Source: Sphingopyxis sp.
Lineage (GTDB): Bacteria; Pseudomonadota; Alphaproteobacteria; Sphingomonadales; Sphingomonadaceae
DNA length: 64,000 nucleotides
Direction of reading: 5' to 3'
Assembly: GCF_016793825.1 (NCBI RefSeq)
Contig: NZ_JAEULM010000002.1
Span: forward strand, 62,001 to 126,000
Part shown: positions 8,030 through 16,856 of the stretch, in pieces
How positions within the stretch are numbered: the stretch's first letter is position 1
Layout: every line of letters starts with the position of its first letter
Notes under the pieces: model-generated
Seen by the model: the letters and a program-made list of their open reading frames with translations, nothing else
Told to the model about the DNA's origin: nothing
Database searches by the model: none
Translations under genes and position numbers: made by a program

Positions 8030-8716
8030 ATGCACGAAGAAACGCACGCCGTTACGCGGATCGGCTGGCTGCGCGCCGCGATCCTGGGCGCCAACGATGG
8101 AATCGTCTCGACCGCCAGCCTGATCGCGGGCGTCGCGGCCGCCGGGGCGACGCAATCGTCGATCCTCGTCACCGGCACCGCGGGCCTCGTCGCCGGGGCG
8201 ATGTCGATGGCGGCGGGCGAATATGTCTCGGTGAGTTCGCAGGGCGACGCCGAAAAGGCCGACGTCGAGCTGGAAAAACGGCACCTCGCCGCCGACCCGG
8301 AGTTCGAGCTGGAGGAGCTCACCCAAATCTACCAGCAGCGCGGCCTCGACCGCAGCCTTGCCGAGCGGGTCGCGGTAGAATTGACGGCACATAATGCACT
8401 CGACACCCATTTGCGAGACGAACTGGGCATGACGGACGAAATGGCGGCGCGACCGGTACAGGCGGCGGTGGCCTCTGCCGCCAGCTTCTCGGTCGGTGCC
8501 GCCCTTCCCCTCGCAACGGTCTTCATCGATCAGGGTGCATCGCTACCCTGGACGGTATCCGGCGCATCGCTGATTTTCCTCGCGCTGCTTGGGGCCCTCG
8601 GCGCGCGCGCGGGGAAGGCGCCGATGCTGCGGCCGGTGGCTCGTGTAACCTTCTGGGGTGCGATGGCCATGGCCGCGACGATCGCCATCGGTTCGCTGTT
8701 CGGCGCTGCCGCCTAG
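8030..8716 (+). CDS. VIT1/CCC1 family metal transporter
   Basis: 228-residue membrane protein of the vacuolar iron transporter family. It has the N-terminal GWLRAAILGANDGIVSTASLIAGVAAA helix, then GLVAGAMSMAAGEYVSVSSQGDAEKAD, which is the conserved second transmembrane segment running into the cytoplasmic metal-binding acidic domain (ELEKRHLAADPEFELEELTQIY), and three further hydrophobic segments at the C-terminus. Family members move Fe(II) or Mn(II) out of the cytoplasm. Its TAG overlaps the stop of the convergent DUF488 gene. Confidence 0.88.
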   Translation: MHEETHAVTRIGWLRAAILGANDGIVSTASLIAGVAAAGATQSSILVTGTAGLVAGAMSMAAGEYVSVSSQGDAEKADVELEKRHLAADPEFELEELTQIYQQRGLDRSLAERVAVELTAHNALDTHLRDELGMTDEMAARPVQAAVASAASFSVGAALPLATVFIDQGASLPWTVSGASLIFLALLGALGARAGKAPMLRPVARVTFWGAMAMAATIAIGSLFGAAA

Positions 8717-9096
8717 CGCCGTTCCAGCCATTCACGGAGCGCGACCGCATTGTTCCGTGCCATATTCTTCGCGGCATAGAGCAACGTCACCGGCCCGGCC
8801 TGTATCGCCGCTTCGAGCACGAAAAGCGCCGCCGCCCTATCCTCGCTCTCTGCGTCGAGTTCCGCGAAATAGTCCAGCCGGAACGCATCCCAGGCTTCGT
8901 CCGAATCCGCTGTTTCGCCGTGGAAGCGCTTGCGCAGCGCATCACTGGGCGCGAGCGGCTTCAGCCATGCGGCCAGTTCCGCCTTGTCCTTCGCAATGCC
9001 GCGCGGCCACAACCGATCGACCAGGAAGCGCGCACCGTCACCTGCCTCCGGCGCGTCATAGATCCGCTTTACCGCGATTGTCAGTGCCCTCGTCAT
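8713..9096 (-). CDS. DUF488 family protein
   Basis: 127 residues. AVKRIYDAPEAGDGARFLVDRLWPRGI is the highly conserved start of DUF488 proteins (YeaO-like), followed by WLKPLAPSDALRKRFHG and PVTLLYAAKNMARNNAVALREWL. Function is not established. ATG at 9096 fits the family start; open frame continues far upstream but antisense to the DUF2855 gene. It is divergent from that gene. Confidence 0.88.
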   Translation of the reverse strand: MTRALTIAVKRIYDAPEAGDGARFLVDRLWPRGIAKDKAELAAWLKPLAPSDALRKRFHGETADSDEAWDAFRLDYFAELDAESEDRAAALFVLEAAIQAGPVTLLYAAKNMARNNAVALREWLERR

Positions 9097-9098
9097 CT

Positions 9099-9141
9099 GC
9101 AAGACTATCGGCCATCCCGTATCGACGGGCAAGACTATCGG
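9099..9141. promoter_or_regulatory. Two direct repeats of GCAAGACTATCGG between divergent genes
   Basis: The 13-base word GCAAGACTATCGG occurs at 9099-9111 and again at 9129-9141, a 30-base period, filling most of the 57-base gap between the divergent DUF488 and DUF2855 starts. Could be a binding site or a small duplication. Confidence 0.4.
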
Positions 9142-9153
9142 AGGGGTCCGGAT

Positions 9154-10248
9154 ATGAATTGGGCGATTAACATCGACCGCGACGACGTCACGCAAGCCGA
9201 GCTGGTCGCCGATCCGCCCGCGTCGCTGGCGTCCGGGCAGGTCCGCGTGACCCTCGACAGCTATGCGATGACCGCGAACAACATCACCTATGCGGTGTTC
9301 GGCAAGCCCGCCGGCCTGTTCGGCAACGATCAGGGCTATTGGGACTTCTTTGCCGAGCCGTGCACGCCCGGCCGCCTGCCCGTCTGGGGCTTTGCCACCG
9401 TCGCCGAAAGCGCCGCCGACGGCATCGCGCCCGGCGATCGCTTCTATGGTTATTTCCCGATGGCGAGCGAGGCGATCCTGACTGCGGGACACGTCGGCGC
9501 CGGGGGCTTCACCGACGTCACGCCGCGCCGCACTACGTTGCCGCCGATCTATAACCAGTATCAGCGGATCGAAGCGCTGCCCGATTACCGTGCCGCCGAC
9601 CATGATTACTGGCCGGTCTTCCGCCCGCTCTTCCTCACCGGCTGGCTGATCGCGGACCAGTTCGAGGACGAGGGAGATTATGGCGTCCAGCAGATCCTGA
9701 TCGCCAGTGCATCGAGCAAGACCGCGATAGGGCTCGGCTTTTCGCTCGCACAACGCGCCAGCCGCCCCGAAACCATCGGGCTGACCAGCGCCGCCAATGT
9801 CGACGCACTGGCCGCGCAGGGGATTTACGATCGCGTGATCGCCTATGACCAGATCATGACGCTCAACGCCGCGACGCCTGCCGCGCTGGTCGACATGGCG
9901 GGCAACGGAGCGGTCACGCGCGTCGTCCACAGCCATTTCGGCAACCAGCTCAAGGCGTCGATCATCGTCGGGAAGTCTCACTGGGACGCTCAGGGAGATG
10001 CCGGGGCGCTGCCCGGCCCCGAACGGCAGGGTTTCTTTGCCCCCGGCCGCAGCCAGAAACGCATCGCCGACTGGGGCGGTGCAGCTTTCGGCAAAAAGAT
10101 CGCCGAAGCATGGCTCGCCTTCATGGACGTCGTCCCCCGCCTCGCCCATATCGACAAACGCAGCGGCGGAGAGGCCGCCATCGATGCCTATAAGGAAATG
10201 CTGTCGGGTCGCGCCGATCCCAGAGCGGGGATCATCGTCGAACCCTGA
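9154..10248 (+). CDS. DUF2855 family protein
   Basis: 364 residues starting at ATG 9154, preceded by GGAGGGG. SYAMTANNITYAVFGKPAGLFGNDQGYWDFF near residue 35 and LPVWGFATVAESAADGIAPGDRFYGYFPMAS near residue 75 are the family hallmarks; the layout resembles a medium-chain dehydrogenase N-terminal fold with a Rossmann-like second half (QQILIASASSKTAIGLGFSLA near 185). No zinc ligands are apparent. Biochemical role unknown; a reductase-like fold is inferred. Confidence 0.85.
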   Translation: MNWAINIDRDDVTQAELVADPPASLASGQVRVTLDSYAMTANNITYAVFGKPAGLFGNDQGYWDFFAEPCTPGRLPVWGFATVAESAADGIAPGDRFYGYFPMASEAILTAGHVGAGGFTDVTPRRTTLPPIYNQYQRIEALPDYRAADHDYWPVFRPLFLTGWLIADQFEDEGDYGVQQILIASASSKTAIGLGFSLAQRASRPETIGLTSAANVDALAAQGIYDRVIAYDQIMTLNAATPAALVDMAGNGAVTRVVHSHFGNQLKASIIVGKSHWDAQGDAGALPGPERQGFFAPGRSQKRIADWGGAAFGKKIAEAWLAFMDVVPRLAHIDKRSGGEAAIDAYKEMLSGRADPRAGIIVEP

Positions 10249-10269
10249 CCAACCCCGAAAGAATATCCG

Positions 10270-10656
10270 ATGCTTCGTTCGCTTTCCCTTGCCGTCGCGG
10301 CCGCGCTGCTTCTGCCCGTCGCGAGCCATGCCGAACCCACGCCTGCAAAGGCGCCGCGCAAGCTTGATCTCGCCGATCGGGTAGCGGGCACCTATAAGGG
10401 CGCGGTTGCGTCCGACGCGCGCGGATCGTCGAGGGATAACGTCACGATCACCGTCACCCGCGTCGGGGCGAACAAGGTCGAGATCCGGTCCGACTATGCC
10501 CGCATCCCGACGGTCACCATCGCGCTTGAAAAGGCAATGGATGCGATCCTCGCGGCGAACGGCCCCTACACCTTCCTGCTCGATACGGTGCGCTCGCCGG
10601 ACCGGCTCGACCTCAGCATCGACGACGCCAGCTGGTATGGCACGCGCGTGAAATAA
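10270..10656 (+). CDS. Small exported protein of unknown function
   Basis: 128 residues. MLRSLSLAVAAALLLPVASHAEP is a clear Sec signal peptide with cleavage likely after SHA. The mature part (about 105 residues) has a beta-rich pattern with DRVAGTYKGAVASDARGSSRDNVTITVTRVGANKVEIRSDY, no cysteines and no recognised motif. It follows the DUF2855 gene by 21 bases on the same strand and may be cotranscribed with it. I do not recognise the family. Confidence 0.75.
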   Translation: MLRSLSLAVAAALLLPVASHAEPTPAKAPRKLDLADRVAGTYKGAVASDARGSSRDNVTITVTRVGANKVEIRSDYARIPTVTIALEKAMDAILAANGPYTFLLDTVRSPDRLDLSIDDASWYGTRVK

Positions 10657-10676
10657 CGCGGCCCGCGCCTTCGCGT

Positions 10677-10692
10677 TTGACGTTAACGTCAA
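10677..10692. promoter_or_regulatory. Perfect 16-bp palindrome TTGACGTTAACGTCAA, probable operator
   Basis: Perfect 16-bp palindrome ending 19 bases before the ATG of the HAD phosphatase gene. Its left end doubles as a TTGACG -35-like hexamer, with CTCTAG further on, as in promoters opened by MerR-type activators. Sites of this shape have been reported for LiuR, a MerR-family regulator of branched-chain amino acid breakdown; this assignment is inference. Confidence 0.6.
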
Positions 10693-10711
10693 TCTGCGCT
10701 CTAGCCGCGCC

Positions 10712-11374
10712 ATGTCTCGCTACACCCACGTCATATTCGACTTTGGCGGCGTCATCACCGCCTCCCCCTTTGAAGCCTTCAACCGGCTGGAGGACGAACG
10801 TGGCCTGCCGCGCGATTTCGTACGGCGCGTGAACGCGGCCAACCCCGACGACAACGCCTGGGCCAAGTTCGAGCGAGCCGAAATCGACGCCGCGACCTTC
10901 GATACTCTGTTCGCGGCCGAAGCGCGCGCGCTGGGGCATGATCTGGCAGGCGAGGCTGTCCTCGCCGTCATCGCGGGCGCCGTCCGGCCGGCCATGGTCG
11001 CGGCGCTCGACACGCTGAAGGCCAAAGGGTTCGGCATCGCCTGCATCACCAACAACGTGCCGGGAGGCAAGATGGGCATCCAGGGCGCGGGCATGACCCG
11101 CAGCGCCGAGGCCGCAGTCGAGGTTGCAAGTATCATGGCACGGTTCGACCATGTCATTGAATCGAGCAAGGCTGGCGTGCGCAAGCCCGACCCGCGCATC
11201 TATCTGATGATGTGCGAAGCGCTGGGCGTCGAACCCGCCGCCTGCATCTATCTCGACGACCTCGGCATCAACTGCAAACCCGCAAGCCAGCTTGGGATGC
11301 ACGCGATCAAGGTGACAAGCGGCGAGCAGGCGCTCGCCGACCTGTCCGACGCACTGGGTATTTCGTTGCCCTAA
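10712..11374 (+). CDS. HAD-IA family hydrolase (soluble epoxide hydrolase N-domain-like phosphatase)
   Basis: 220-residue HAD superfamily protein. Motif I is VIFDFGGVIT, with the nucleophile Asp but Gly at the position of the usual acid/base Asp; CITNNV is motif II, ESSKAGVRKPDPRIY contains the motif III lysine, and YLDDLGINCKPA is motif IV. The DFGGV form and KPDPRIY are typical of the epoxide-hydrolase N-terminal phosphatase subgroup, which in proteobacteria often sits near acyl-CoA dehydrogenases. A perfect palindrome lies directly upstream. Stop codon overlaps that of the convergent stress-protein gene. Confidence 0.85.
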   Translation: MSRYTHVIFDFGGVITASPFEAFNRLEDERGLPRDFVRRVNAANPDDNAWAKFERAEIDAATFDTLFAAEARALGHDLAGEAVLAVIAGAVRPAMVAALDTLKAKGFGIACITNNVPGGKMGIQGAGMTRSAEAAVEVASIMARFDHVIESSKAGVRKPDPRIYLMMCEALGVEPAACIYLDDLGINCKPASQLGMHAIKVTSGEQALADLSDALGISLP

Positions 11375-12183
11375 TGCGCCAGCAACAGCGGTATCCGGCC
11401 GCTGGTCAAAAGATATTGGGTCACCCCGCCAAAGATCGTCTCGCGGAGGCGGCTGCGGCCAAAGGCGCCCATCACGATCAGCCCGGCGCCCATCGCGAGC
11501 GCTTCCTTTTCCAGGCGTTCCTCGACCGTATCGCCGCCGCGATCGACCGTCTTCAGCTCGGCGTGGATTTCATGGCGCGACAGATAGCGCAGCGCATCGG
11601 TGGCCGGAAAATCGCCGTCATCGCCGCCGACGGACACCAGCACGACTTGCCGGCCGCCCAGCAGCGGAAGGGCTGCGCGCAAAGCGTGCGCCGCCTGGGA
11701 ACTACCGTTCCAGGCGACCATCGCCGGCGTCTCGCAATCGAGCGACCCGGTGCCGCGCGGCAGCGCCAGAACGGGCGCGGCGGCCGTGACCGCAAGGTCG
11801 CCGGCCAGCATCGGTAACGCATTGCCCCGCGGCCCGTCCTTCGCGGCGGGCAGGCTGACCACTGCCAGATCGGCGAAGGTCGCCGCTCCCGCGAGCGCGC
11901 CGACGATGTCGCCGTCGGCCATCGCGATGTCCCACGGCGCATCCTCGTTCGCGAGTCGTTTGGCCAGCCGGCTTTCGAGCGCGATATCGTCGGCCTGCGC
12001 CGCAGCCAGCGCTTCGGCGGCAAAATAGGTGCCGCCGAACGGATCGAAGCTGACGAACTGTTGCAACGGCGTCGCGATCAGCAGCGTCATATGCCCCTGA
12101 AAGCGGCGCGCCAGGTCGAGCGCGACCTGCAATCTGTCCTCACAGGCGGAATCATTGTCGGCATGAACCAGTATCGTGCGCAT
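11371..12183 (-). CDS. Universal stress protein family, two-domain
   Basis: 270 residues, about twice the length of a single Usp domain. The N-terminal half (MRTILVHADNDSACEDRLQVALDLAR) has Usp topology with a degenerate nucleotide site; the C-terminal half begins near MVAWNGSSQAAHALRAALPLL and ends in MGAFGRSRLRETIFGGVTQYLL, the GxxGx9G nucleotide-binding motif. ATG at 12183 has a strong AAAGGAGG ahead of it; a longer in-frame start at 12207 lacks one. Likely stress-related ATP-binding protein of the cytoplasm; no specific trigger is visible. Confidence 0.88.
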   Translation of the reverse strand: MRTILVHADNDSACEDRLQVALDLARRFQGHMTLLIATPLQQFVSFDPFGGTYFAAEALAAAQADDIALESRLAKRLANEDAPWDIAMADGDIVGALAGAATFADLAVVSLPAAKDGPRGNALPMLAGDLAVTAAAPVLALPRGTGSLDCETPAMVAWNGSSQAAHALRAALPLLGGRQVVLVSVGGDDGDFPATDALRYLSRHEIHAELKTVDRGGDTVEERLEKEALAMGAGLIVMGAFGRSRLRETIFGGVTQYLLTSGRIPLLLAH

Positions 12184-12240
12184 GGAGAGCCTCCTTTTGT
12201 TGTCCAATAAGGAAGACCATGCGCCGCGCCGCGCGGCGAT

Positions 12241-13149
12241 TCATTGACCGGCGTCAATAGCCGGCGCGATGCGCAGGCGCGCCGCCTGCTCGAAAATCCG
12301 GACCAGCACCGGCTCGGTATCGGCGACCCGCATCGCGACGTGGAATTCAACGGGTGCCGGCGGCGGCATCCCGGCAAGCGCGACCAGCGCCCCGCGCGCG
12401 ACCTCGCCGCGCACCATCGGTTCCGGGAAAATCCCGACCCCGCCGTCCGCGAGCGCGATGTCGATCATCATCCGGGCATTGTTGCAAAGGTTCAGCGATC
12501 GCGGCGCGATTCGCGAAGCGTCGATCGCGTCGCGCATCCGGCCGTGGATCGGCGAATGGCTGGCAAGCGACCAGACCGGCACCGGCGGTGCCTCGCCGTC
12601 CGCGCCGAACGCCGCGGCGACCGCCGGGCTGGCGAGCCAGACGAGTGCGACCTTGCCGATCGGGCGCGACGTCAGCGCCGGGTGCGCGACCGGCCCCGCG
12701 GCGAACGCCATGTCGGTGCGGCCGGTGAGCAACTGCTGGATCAGGTTCGCGGTCAGGTCGATCTCGATCTCCAGCCCGACCCCCGGCATTTCCTCCTTCA
12801 GCGCGGCGACGAACGGCGGCAGGCAGCTCGCCGCCGCAATCTCGCCGGCGCCGATGCGCACCACGCCGCTCGCCTCGGCAAAGCCGCCGCTCCCCAGCAG
12901 CGCCCGCTCCATGTCGCGAAGCAGCGGCGCGCAGTCGCGCACCAGCTTGCGACCCGCCGGGGTCAGCGACATCGCCCGTCCGTCGCGGCGGAAAAGCGCC
13001 GACCCCAGCCGCTGCTCCAGCTCGCGCATCCGGGCCGAAACCGCCGGCTGGGTAGTATTGAGCCGCTCCGCCGCCGCCGAGAAAGTACCGAGCCGATCAA
13101 TCCAGAGCAGCGTTTCGAGATGATAAAAGGCGATGCGATTGATCGACAT
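12241..13149 (-). CDS. LysR family transcriptional regulator
   Basis: 302 residues. The N-terminal winged helix-turn-helix reads [48 protein letters not shown], a standard LysR DNA-binding region, followed by a substrate-binding domain with [21 protein letters not shown]. It is divergent from the CoA-transferase operon with only 91 bases between start codons, so it probably controls that operon and itself. Effector unknown; ketone bodies or a beta-keto acid are reasonable guesses from the context. Confidence 0.9.
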   Translation of the reverse strand: MSINRIAFYHLETLLWIDRLGTFSAAAERLNTTQPAVSARMRELEQRLGSALFRRDGRAMSLTPAGRKLVRDCAPLLRDMERALLGSGGFAEASGVVRIGAGEIAAASCLPPFVAALKEEMPGVGLEIEIDLTANLIQQLLTGRTDMAFAAGPVAHPALTSRPIGKVALVWLASPAVAAAFGADGEAPPVPVWSLASHSPIHGRMRDAIDASRIAPRSLNLCNNARMMIDIALADGGVGIFPEPMVRGEVARGALVALAGMPPPAPVEFHVAMRVADTEPVLVRIFEQAARLRIAPAIDAGQ

Positions 13150-13190
13150 TGTTTATCAATACCCTAAAAACACTATGATTAGAATTGATA
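13148..13190. promoter_or_regulatory. Inverted repeats in the LysR / CoA-transferase divergent region
   Basis: ATTGTTTATCAAT at 13148-13160 has ATTG/CAAT arms around five bases and overlaps the LysR start codon. TATCAAT (13154-13160) also pairs with ATTGATA (13184-13190) across 23 A/T-rich bases. The dyads are candidate LysR binding sites and lie where a shared promoter region must be. RBS AAGGAGG for the CoA-transferase gene lies at 13227-13233. Confidence 0.5.
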
Positions 13191-13240
13191 TGTCAGATGC
13201 GCCAATGTCGCGCTCGATCACCCAACAAGGAGGCTGTTTC

Positions 13241-13951
13241 ATGGGGAACAAGCGCTATTCCGACGCCGCTGCCGCACTCGAAGGACTGCTGTTCGACGGC
13301 ATGCAGATCTGCGCCGGAGGTTTTGGCCTGTGTGGCATTCCGGAGCGGCTGATCGACGCGATCCGCGATGCAGGGACATGCAATCTGACGATCGCCAGCA
13401 ACAATGCAGGCATCGACGGCGAAGGGCTCGGCAAGCTGCTCCGCACGCAGCAGGTCAAGAAGATGATCTCCTCCTATGTTGGCGAGAACAAGGAATTCGA
13501 ACGTCAGTATCTGGCGGGCGAACTCGAGGTCGAATTCTGCCCGCAGGGCACGCTCGCCGAACGCTGCCGTGCCGGCGGCGCGGGCATTCCCGGCTTCTAC
13601 ACCAAGACCGGCGTCGGCACGCTGGTCGCCGAAGGCAAGGAAGTGAAGAATTTCGACGGACAGAATTATATCCTGGAACGCGGCATCTTTGCCGACCTTG
13701 CGATCATCAAGGGCTGGAAGGCCGACGAAAGCGGCAATTTGATCTTCCGCAAGACCGCGCGCAACTTCAACCAGCCGATGGCGACCGCGGCGAAGATCTG
13801 CGTCGCCGAGGTCGAGGAAATCGTACCGACCGGCAGCCTCGACCCCGACAGCATCCACCTGCCCGGCATCTATGTGAAGCGGATGATCGTCGGCGCGCCG
13901 TATGAAAAGAAGATCGAGTTCCGTACTGTGCGCCCGCGGGAGGCCGCGTGA
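13241..13951 (+). CDS. scoA: 3-oxoacid CoA-transferase subunit A
   Basis: 236 residues. [19 protein letters not shown] is the subunit A signature, then [58 protein letters not shown] and the final [10 protein letters not shown]. With subunit B it transfers CoA from succinyl-CoA to acetoacetate or a related 3-oxoacid. ATG at 13241 has AAGGAGG seven bases upstream; an earlier in-frame ATG would put unusual residues ahead of the family start. The usual partner gene does not follow directly: a phosphatase gene intervenes, joined by TGATG. Confidence 0.93.
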   Translation: MGNKRYSDAAAALEGLLFDGMQICAGGFGLCGIPERLIDAIRDAGTCNLTIASNNAGIDGEGLGKLLRTQQVKKMISSYVGENKEFERQYLAGELEVEFCPQGTLAERCRAGGAGIPGFYTKTGVGTLVAEGKEVKNFDGQNYILERGIFADLAIIKGWKADESGNLIFRKTARNFNQPMATAAKICVAEVEEIVPTGSLDPDSIHLPGIYVKRMIVGAPYEKKIEFRTVRPREAA

Positions 13952-14841
13952 TGCGTAGCCTTGCCCTGACCAGCGCGCTGCTCCTCGCGGGCTGCGCCAG
14001 CGCACCCGCTCAAGTCGCGACTGCGCCCACGCCTCCGCCGCCCGCCACCGGGCCGGCAACGCCGGCGGAATCCGCCAAGCCGCCGACGCCGTTGCAATAT
14101 CTCTATGGATCGCCCGAAGCCGCGGTCGCGGTGCGCGCGACCAATGCGCGGATCGCCGACTATGGCGTGTGGCGGATCAAGCAGCGTCCGAAGGACAGCG
14201 TCGTCCTCGCGGCCGGTGCAACGATGGACGCACCGCAGTTCGAACCCTGCGGCAACAAGCCCTTCGCCGCGGTGTTCGATGCCGACGAAACGCTCATCTG
14301 GAATCTCGGTCCGATGCGCTACTTCGCGCAGCAGGGTACGGCGTTCGACGTCGCGGTCTGGGATCAGTGGGAAAAAACCGGCGCGGGCAAGGCGATCGCG
14401 ATGCCCGGCACGGTCGAGATGGTGAACGCCCTGCGGGCCGCCGGTATCACCGTCATCGCCAACACCAACCGCAGCGCCGCCAATGCCACCGGCAGCGAAG
14501 ATACGCTGCGCGCCGCCGGGCTGGGCGAATTCAAGCATGGCGAGACGCTCTTCCTGATGGGCGACGATGCCGGCGGGTCTAGCAAGGATCCGCGCCGTTC
14601 GGCGATTGCGTCGAAATATTGCGTGATCATCCTCGGCGGCGACCAGCTCGGCGATTTCAGCCAGCAGTTCAACGAAAAGGGGCTACCCCCCGCGACCCGC
14701 ATGGCGCTGGCGACCGGCCCCGGCGCGGCCGCACTCTGGGACAAGGGCTGGTTCCTTTTCCCCAATCCCGTCTACGGCCCGTGGGACAAGCTGGGCTGGA
14801 ACGACGCCTTCCCCTCCGACAAGCAATGGGAGCCGAAATAA
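13951..14841 (+). CDS. Lipoprotein acid phosphatase, e(P4)/class C HAD family
   Basis: 296 residues. The N-terminus [19 protein letters not shown] is a lipoprotein signal with lipobox LAGC, then a Pro/Ala-rich spacer. The HAD motif is [11 protein letters not shown] (DxDxT), with NTNRSA, a second-strand [16 protein letters not shown] and LGGDQLGDF near the end, as in class C acid phosphatases / 5'-nucleotidases such as e(P4). These act outside the inner membrane on nucleotide monophosphates. Its ATG overlaps the scoA stop and its stop overlaps the scoB start, so it is embedded in the CoA-transferase operon. It is longer than some members because of the proline-rich spacer. Confidence 0.88.
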   Translation: MRSLALTSALLLAGCASAPAQVATAPTPPPPATGPATPAESAKPPTPLQYLYGSPEAAVAVRATNARIADYGVWRIKQRPKDSVVLAAGATMDAPQFEPCGNKPFAAVFDADETLIWNLGPMRYFAQQGTAFDVAVWDQWEKTGAGKAIAMPGTVEMVNALRAAGITVIANTNRSAANATGSEDTLRAAGLGEFKHGETLFLMGDDAGGSSKDPRRSAIASKYCVIILGGDQLGDFSQQFNEKGLPPATRMALATGPGAAALWDKGWFLFPNPVYGPWDKLGWNDAFPSDKQWEPK

Positions 14842-15497
14842 TGGCCGAGGATAGCAAGGGCTGGACCCGCGACGACATGGCGGCGCGCGCCGCGAAGGAA
14901 TTGCAGGACGGCTATTACGTCAATCTGGGAATCGGTATTCCGACGCTGGTCGCGAACCATATTCCCGCCGGGATGACGGTCACGCTCCAGTCGGAAAACG
15001 GCATGCTCGGCATCGGCCCCTTCCCCTATGAGGGCGACGAGGACGCCGACCTGATCAACGCGGGCAAGCAGACGATCAGCGAGCTGCCGCAGTCGGCCTA
15101 TTTCAGTTCATCGGACAGTTTTGCGATGATCCGCGGCGGCCATATCGACCTCACCGTCCTTGGCGCGATGGAGATCGCCGAGAATGGCGACATCGCCAAC
15201 TGGATGATCCCGGGCAAGATGATCAAGGGCATGGGCGGCGCGATGGACCTTGTCGCCGGGGTCAAGAAGATCATCGTGGTGATGGAACATAACGCCAAGG
15301 ACGGCAGCCCCAAGTTCATCCCGGCGTGCACGCTTCCCCTCACCGGCAAGAATGTCGTCGACATGATCGTCACCGACCTCGCCGTGTTCAAGCGCGAGAA
15401 CCATGACAGCCCATTCCGGCTGATCGAACTCGCTCCGGGCGTGACGGCGGACGAAGTCGCCGCTAAGACAACCGCCAAATATGAGGTCGCCATCTAG
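14841..15497 (+). CDS. scoB: 3-oxoacid CoA-transferase subunit B
   Basis: 218 residues. [32 protein letters not shown] contains the catalytic glutamate in the SENG motif, which forms the glutamyl-CoA thioester; [40 protein letters not shown] is the other family block. Works with ScoA in the cytoplasm. ATG overlaps the TAA of the phosphatase gene (TAATG). Split-subunit enzymes of this type are usually encoded by adjacent genes. Confidence 0.93.
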   Translation: MAEDSKGWTRDDMAARAAKELQDGYYVNLGIGIPTLVANHIPAGMTVTLQSENGMLGIGPFPYEGDEDADLINAGKQTISELPQSAYFSSSDSFAMIRGGHIDLTVLGAMEIAENGDIANWMIPGKMIKGMGGAMDLVAGVKKIIVVMEHNAKDGSPKFIPACTLPLTGKNVVDMIVTDLAVFKRENHDSPFRLIELAPGVTADEVAAKTTAKYEVAI

Positions 15498-15507
15498 TCA
15501 CGGGTTC

Positions 15508-16791
15508 ATGAAGCGGTTTTTTGTTGTTCTTCTCGCGGTCGCTGCGCTCGTTGCGGCTGGTTGGTTCGGTGTTCGCGCGCTTGGCGGCGACCATCCGCTC
15601 GCGAGCGTCGCGATTCCGTTCAAGGCGGCCGAAAACCTGCCCGACACGCCCGGCGAATGGCACGGGCGGATCGACTATCGCGCGCTCGACGGGCAACTCG
15701 CCGCGTTGACGCAGCGGCCCGAGATGGCGGGTCTGGCGGTTGCGGTCGTCGAAGACGGCAAGCTGACCTTCGTGCGCACCTATGGCGTCGCCGATGCCGC
15801 GACCGGCGCACCGGTCACGCTGCAGACACTGTTCCGCTGGGCTTCGGTTTCGAAGACCGCGACCGGCGCGCTCGCGGGGGCGCTGGCGAACGACGGCGCG
15901 ATCGATCTCGACCGCCCGGTCGCCGACTGGCGTACCTCGCTGCGTCTCCCCGGCGGTGCCGAGACGCGGATCAGCGTGGCCGACCTGCTGTCGCAGCGCA
16001 CCGGCCTCACCAAAAACGCCTATGACGAGAAGCTGGAGGAGGGGCAGAGTCCCGCACTGCTGCGTTCGATGCTCTTCGCTGCGCCGCTGCAATGCGAACC
16101 CGGCACCTGCCACACCTATCAGAATGTGGCCTTCGACGCCGCGAGCGAAATATTGGGCGAAGCCGCCAACGAAGGCTTCGCCAATGCGGTCGAGAGTCGC
16201 TTCTTCCGTCCACTCGGCATGGTCAGCGCCGGCTATGGCATGGAAAGGCTGACAGGCGCGAAGGACTGGGCGCGGCCGCACCGCAGCGGCACGCAGGTCC
16301 GCCCGGTCAAAGAAGCTTATTGGCGCGTTCCCGCCGCTGCCGGGGTTGAAAGCGATATCGTCGATTTCGCCAAATGGATGCAGGCAATGATGGGGAAACG
16401 ATCCGACGTGCTGCCCGACAAGGTGCTGCAGATCGCCCATCGTCCGCGTGTCGGCACCGGCCGCATCTATGGCGGCACGCTGCGGCAGGCGAACAGCGAT
16501 GCGGCTTACGGCCTCGGCTGGCGCAGCTTCATCTATGACGGCCGCCGGCTCGAAGGCCATTCGGGAGCGGTCTCGGGCTACCGCGCGACGATGATCTTCG
16601 AGCCCGCGACGCGGACGGGCGTCGTCGCGATGTGGAACAGCGACTGGGGCTTCCCTTTCCGCATCCCGTTCGCGGCGATCGATAGCTATCACAAGCGCGC
16701 CGATGCGAACTGGCTGGACCTCAGCGAACTGCCGCCCGCGACCGGCGGGGCGGCGAGAGCGGCTCCCTCGACAGTGAGTTTGAAAGAGTAA
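15508..16791 (+). CDS. Serine hydrolase, beta-lactamase class C / PBP4* family
   Basis: 427 residues from ATG 15508. An N-terminal hydrophobic segment (residues 3-22) is a signal peptide or anchor. The catalytic motif SVSK is at residues 113-116, the YxN motif appears as YQN in CHTYQNVAF, and the HxG-type third motif is HSG in LEGHSGAVSGYRATM. This is the class C beta-lactamase-like serine hydrolase family, which covers esterases and D-aminopeptidases as well as lactamases. It follows scoB by ten bases; whether it is part of the operon functionally is unclear. Confidence 0.87.
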   Translation: MKRFFVVLLAVAALVAAGWFGVRALGGDHPLASVAIPFKAAENLPDTPGEWHGRIDYRALDGQLAALTQRPEMAGLAVAVVEDGKLTFVRTYGVADAATGAPVTLQTLFRWASVSKTATGALAGALANDGAIDLDRPVADWRTSLRLPGGAETRISVADLLSQRTGLTKNAYDEKLEEGQSPALLRSMLFAAPLQCEPGTCHTYQNVAFDAASEILGEAANEGFANAVESRFFRPLGMVSAGYGMERLTGAKDWARPHRSGTQVRPVKEAYWRVPAAAGVESDIVDFAKWMQAMMGKRSDVLPDKVLQIAHRPRVGTGRIYGGTLRQANSDAAYGLGWRSFIYDGRRLEGHSGAVSGYRATMIFEPATRTGVVAMWNSDWGFPFRIPFAAIDSYHKRADANWLDLSELPPATGGAARAAPSTVSLKE

Positions 16792-16856
16792 CGCCCCTTG
16801 CCGCACAATCCGCGGCCTGTGTATCAGGCCTGCGCCGGGTCAGAGGAGAATCGGAC

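Noticed and set aside
7043-8410. N-terminal extension of the oxygenase gene frame to 655 codons
   Set aside because: The extra part is antisense to the SMP-30-type and VIT genes; the family starts at 7042.
10712-11374. HAD phosphatase as inactive because of DFGGV in motif I
   Set aside because: The Gly at the second position is a usual variant in the epoxide-hydrolase N-domain-like subgroup, so it is not evidence of decay.
15508-16791. Antibiotic-resistance class C beta-lactamase
   Set aside because: The motifs fit the broad serine hydrolase family; the length and the operon position do not support AmpC-type resistance.
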